The notes beneath the pieces are model-generated. The model saw only the letters and a program-made list of their open reading frames with translations. It was not told where the DNA came from and did no database searches. Both the position numbers and the translations under genes were made by a program. Positions 61,266-64,000 of a stretch of 64,000 nt of DNA are shown in pieces. This DNA is from Vombatus ursinus (Eukaryota; Chordata; Mammalia; Diprotodontia; Vombatidae): positions 1,566,525 to 1,630,524 of the forward strand of contig NW_020954617.1 in NCBI RefSeq assembly GCF_900497805.2. Direction: 5' to 3'. Within the stretch, counting starts at the first letter, position 1. The number at the start of each line of letters is the position of its first letter.

Positions 61266-61589
61266 ATATACTTTCCCTAACAGATTCTACTCCTAATCTT
61301 TGTTTTTATGTCTGTGTATATCTTTGTGTCCTATCCCTCCTGACTCTACTTTACTTCTACCTTCTACCTTGCCCTCCTATTACTTCACCTACCCCCCCAT
61401 CCCACCCTTATCCTCTCGAGGATCCTTTCCTTATCCTCCCATTACCATTAATCTAAACACCATTTTATATCCCCCTTTAACCTATTTCCTCAGCCTCCCC
61501 TCTAGAGATCCCTCCCTTATCCTCTCCCCCCTCCCTATCCCCTTAGCATTTTTATTTCTTTCTGAATTTAGAAGACTTCTATACCCTTC

Positions 61590-61633
61590 TCTTTCTCTCT
61601 CTCTCTCTTTCTCTTTCTCTTTCTCTTTCTCTT

Positions 61634-61673
<40 letters not shown>

Positions 61674-61700
61674 ATATATATATATTATATGTGTGTGTAT
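61590..61700. repeat. (CT)n/(CTCTTT)n followed by (TA)n
   Basis: A CT array with regular 'tttctc' hexamers, then about 15 TA units and a short GT run. Confidence 0.95.
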
Positions 61701-61920
61701 TGTTCCCTCTTTAACCCATTCCTGATGAGAGTAGGGTTCCAGAACTACCAGCCCTCCTGCCCCATCTAATTCCTCTGTTTATCTTATATTTCTCTTGGAT
61801 CTTGTATGTCCAATTTTCTGTTGAGTTCAGATCTTTTTGCAATAAAATCCTGAAAGTCTGGCAATTCATTGAATATCTATTTTTTTTGTTTGGGATTATG
61901 CTTAACTTTTAGAATACATA

Positions 61921-62150
61921 AGAAGAATAAAATCGGGTCCCTGTTCCTCAAAGAATTTACAACCTATTTGGGGAGACCAGACCAATAACTGAAAGAAAAA
62001 AAATAGCGATAAAAAAATCACAACAGTATTTCTAAATTGTATCACATTGGCTATAAGTGCTACAGGAGGTCTGATAAAGTAGAGATCAGAGTAGACCCCT
62101 TGGGTTTCACCAGCTAGTTAAGCCTTCATGGTAAATGTAGATCAAAGACC
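61921..62150 (-). mobile_element. L2 3' region, reverse orientation
   Basis: 'gggtccctgttcctcaaagaatttacaacctatttggggagac', 'taagtgctacaggaggtctga' and 'agccttcatggta' follow reverse L2 order. Confidence 0.6.
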
Positions 62151-62207
62151 AATCCTAACAATCTTTTTCTTCTTTTATATGACTGCTGTGAGTAAAATTA
62201 TTGGTGC

Positions 62208-62647
62208 TGAAACAAACTAGAACCAGAAAGAAAATTAGAACCAGAAATTTAAGAACCAATGAGGGTTTATTGAATTTGCCAGCAAGAAAGCCCTACTCTC
62301 ACGGGCAGAGATTTTGCAAAGAAACAAAAGGACAAAACTTATATAAAGGTCAATATAGGCATGAGGTAAATTGGGTATGAATTAGACAGGTATTGCTATT
62401 GGGGGCTTGAAGTGTAGGAACAGGGGATGTGATATCCCTTGATTGGAAAGGACCTGTTGCTGGGGCTAGTGACTCTTCTTCAGGCTAGCTATCTCTTGTA
62501 ACTTCATCCTAATAGATATGACTATTTTGTATACTTCCTGTTTCAGCAGAACGGGAGGTTGAAGATGGGGTGAGAGTTGTAACATAAGCAGGGTCAGCAG
62601 CAACATAGAGAAATGACAGAGAAAATGGAGTTGGTTTAGTTTTCTCA
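62208..62647 (-). mobile_element. Solo LTR of an endogenous retrovirus, antisense
   Basis: On the minus strand the segment starts with TG (at 62647), has a TATA-like 'cctttatataagtttt' (about 62333-62350), an AATAAA with 'ccctcattggttc' after it (about 62255-62270) and ends in CA (at 62208). That is the U3-R-U5 layout of an LTR of about 440 bp. No viral coding sequence lies on either side, so it is a solo LTR or a fragment. No matching target duplication was seen. It looks old. Confidence 0.6.
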
Positions 62648-63165
62648 GCTACCCATATTGCTTAAAAACCAGAAGAGAAGATGAGATAATGAAAGCTGTT
62701 CTGTGATTTTTTTTTGTTTTGAAATATAACAGTAACTCAATGGTCAATAGAACAGCTCACTCTTTTACATAGATCTCTTATAACCAATAACAAATTTCAA
62801 GATGGCACTGGAAGAGAGAAATGCTGGCTGGATAATATTAGTCTCTAACTGATAACTCTAGCTTCAGGATCAAAATGCTTAAATCCAATTGAGACATTAG
62901 TTTTGCCCACTCATTTTCTAATTAATAAAATTAATAAAATAATTAATAAAATTAATTAATAGTTAGCAGGTCCAGTTTTTACTCTTTGCCATCTGTAATT
63001 AATTGCAGCTTTTTAAAAAATTTAAAATAAATACAAACCTCAAATTGTAAAGAAGCAGGGAATGACAGTAGGCAAAAATAGACAAGCTGTTATCTCATAA
63101 AGATGTCTAAGGGTCTTTATATATAATAATAATAGAAAATAACTGTATTGTGTTTAAATTTTGCA
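62648..63165. other. Unassigned AT-rich sequence
   Basis: Includes an 'attaataaaa' tandem stretch at 62918-62962; otherwise nothing recognised. Confidence 0.4.
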
Positions 63166-63169
63166 AAGC

Positions 63170-63340
63170 CTATTTTATACATTATCACATTTGATTCTCT
63201 TAACAGCTTTGTTAGATTATTTTAGTACAATTATCTCCATTTGGCAGAGGAGGAAATGGAGGCTTAGACAGGTGAACCCCTATAAGGTCATGCAAAGAGT
63301 AAGTTTTAGGGTGGGGGGATTTGCTGACTCCCCAGACCTC
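63170..63340 (-). mobile_element. MIR relic, reverse orientation
   Basis: 'tattttatacattatcacatttgattctc', 'gaggaggaaatggaggcttagac', 'aaggtcatgcaaagagta'. The 92-codon frame crossing it is not a gene. Confidence 0.7.
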
Positions 63341-63599
63341 TTCCCATTATCTCAACCTGTTTCTCAAATAGACGATAATATGTTAAAAGTTGAGTTATCA
63401 ACTCATCACAGTATAATCAGTGATAGATTTTTAAATTAAAAACTAATTATCCTGTCTGTAGATTATCTAGCCACCCAATCAGAAAATTTCAATCATGAAT
63501 CTCAGTCAGAACAATCTTTCTAATCTTAACATAGAGGAACAAAAATTTCCTTTACAACAAACAAATAGTTAACCAGCCTCATCAAGATGGCAACCCACT
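63341..63599. other. Unassigned sequence
   Basis: Nothing recognised. Confidence 0.35.
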
Positions 63600-63958
63600 C
63601 CACTTCATGAACTCGTTCCTTACTTTAAGCCTGTTTTCTTCTTCCTAACTTCCCACTCATTGATTATACAGTACTTCTGCCTTCTGAGGTCAAGGAGACC
63701 AAGTCTGATCCTTTTTTCCCACTCTTTAATTACTTGAAGATGGTTATCAATTCACCCCTTCCCCTCAAGGTTTCTTTCTTCTGGTCTAAATATTTGTTTA
63801 AGCAATCCTTATATAGAATTACCTTTAAGAGCTTCCACTATTTTTTTTTCTGCTTTGGAAATTATCCTATTTGTCAACGTCCTTTCTAAAATCTAGTACT
63901 TAAAACCAAATACAATATTGCAGATGGGACATGACCAAACACTTAGTGCTGTATTCTA
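63600..63958 (-). mobile_element. CR1/L3 LINE 3' region, reverse orientation
   Basis: 'tactttaagcctgttttcttctt', 'gaccaagtctgatcctttttt', 'aaatctagtacttaaaaccaaatacaatattgcagatgggacatgacca' in pieces. It corresponds to the reverse CR1/L3 order at 41605, extending further 5'. Confidence 0.55.
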
Positions 63959-64000
63959 AGCCTAAGATTATAATGGTCGCACGCCGACCTTCTGCCAGCC

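Larger units (their letters stand above)
60890..61920 (-). mobile_element. HAL1-like half-L1, antisense, with internal microsatellites
   Basis: Right end (61780-61915), read on the minus strand, encodes the L1 ORF1 C-terminus ('SRLSGFYCKKI'-like frame equivalent to 'IRDFQTFLMKRSE' in L1 copy 2). Then come the purine-rich spacer (61280-61560), 'aaaggtgcacagcagagaac' and 'acatggcaaagtttttttt'-type 3' sequence, without ORF2. Two microsatellite regions lie inside: 61170-61265 (TACA/TATA) and 61590-61700. Frames of 164 and 124 codons on the plus strand are antisense or low-complexity artefacts. Confidence 0.6.

Noticed and set aside
60962-61456. 164-codon plus-strand frame
   Set aside because: It runs antisense through a HAL1-like element and a TATA/TACA microsatellite; the peptide is low-complexity Tyr/His/Pro.
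61300-61674. 124-codon plus-strand frame ending in Ser/Leu/Phe repeats
   Set aside because: It is antisense to the L1-type purine spacer and ends in a CT microsatellite.

Overview
The window looks like a piece of a marsupial nuclear genome. It is AT-rich, poor in CpG, has no bacterial-style gene packing, and most of it can be assigned to mammalian interspersed repeats. Marsupial signatures are the short SINE that opens with 'ggggcagctaggtggc' and ends in an A-tail (WSINE/WALLSI type), longer SINEs with the same kind of head but an RTE/BovB-like tail ending 'gacatgactgaa...caacaa' (MAR1 type), L1 elements with a purine-rich inter-ORF spacer, HAL1-like half-L1s, and abundant L2, MIR/CORE-SINE and CR1/L3 relics. 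The species cannot be fixed from the sequence alone. No complete host protein-coding gene, tRNA, rRNA or CRISPR array was found. The open frames either lie in LINE proteins, lie opposite them, or are chance frames in AT-rich DNA.

Layout. 1-5 kb: a trinucleotide repeat, MIR, L2 with the end of a Tigger-like DNA transposon, a CR1/L3 relic and a copy of a 0.5-kb dispersed repeat. 5-7 kb: a short frame behind a splice-acceptor-like site on the minus strand (4949-5110), TA/CA-rich DNA, a diverged local duplication and a slowly evolving-looking AT-rich block. 8.4-10.3 kb: an L2 carrying a hAT-type insertion (8-bp target duplication) and a HAL1/L1 insertion. 11-24 kb: SINEs, MIRs, CR1/L3, an old L1 fragment and two blocks that look like conserved non-coding DNA (13160-13745, 20030-20640). 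24.4-28.7 kb: an old antisense L1, then a CR1/L2-clade LINE with endonuclease motifs. 29.65-34.15 kb: L1 copy 1, 5'-truncated in the inter-ORF spacer, keeping a 349-codon reverse-transcriptase frame. 34-44 kb: L2, MIR, CR1/L3 and a second copy of the 0.5-kb repeat. 44.2-50.4 kb: L1 copy 2, nearly full length at the 5' side (5'UTR, ORF1, ORF2), broken, with a SINE inserted in ORF2. 50-64 kb: MAR1 and WSINE copies, a 60-bp direct repeat at exactly 960-bp spacing, long pyrimidine and purine tracts, an L2, a third block resembling conserved DNA (57500-58320), an antisense HAL1-like element, an antisense retroviral LTR relic and a CR1/L3 relic.

The biology visible here is a layered record of retrotransposition: L2 machinery with MIR/CORE-SINEs first, CR1/L3 and DNA transposons of similar age, then L1/HAL1, RTE-tailed MAR1 and L1-tailed SINEs. 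The insertion order can be read from the nesting. I did not find an undescribed gene system. The best candidates for host function are the short minus-strand frame at 4949-5110 and the repeat-free blocks, all of which depend on cross-species alignment that could not be run here. Family names and repeat borders come from recognising consensus-like stretches by eye, so most borders are approximate.
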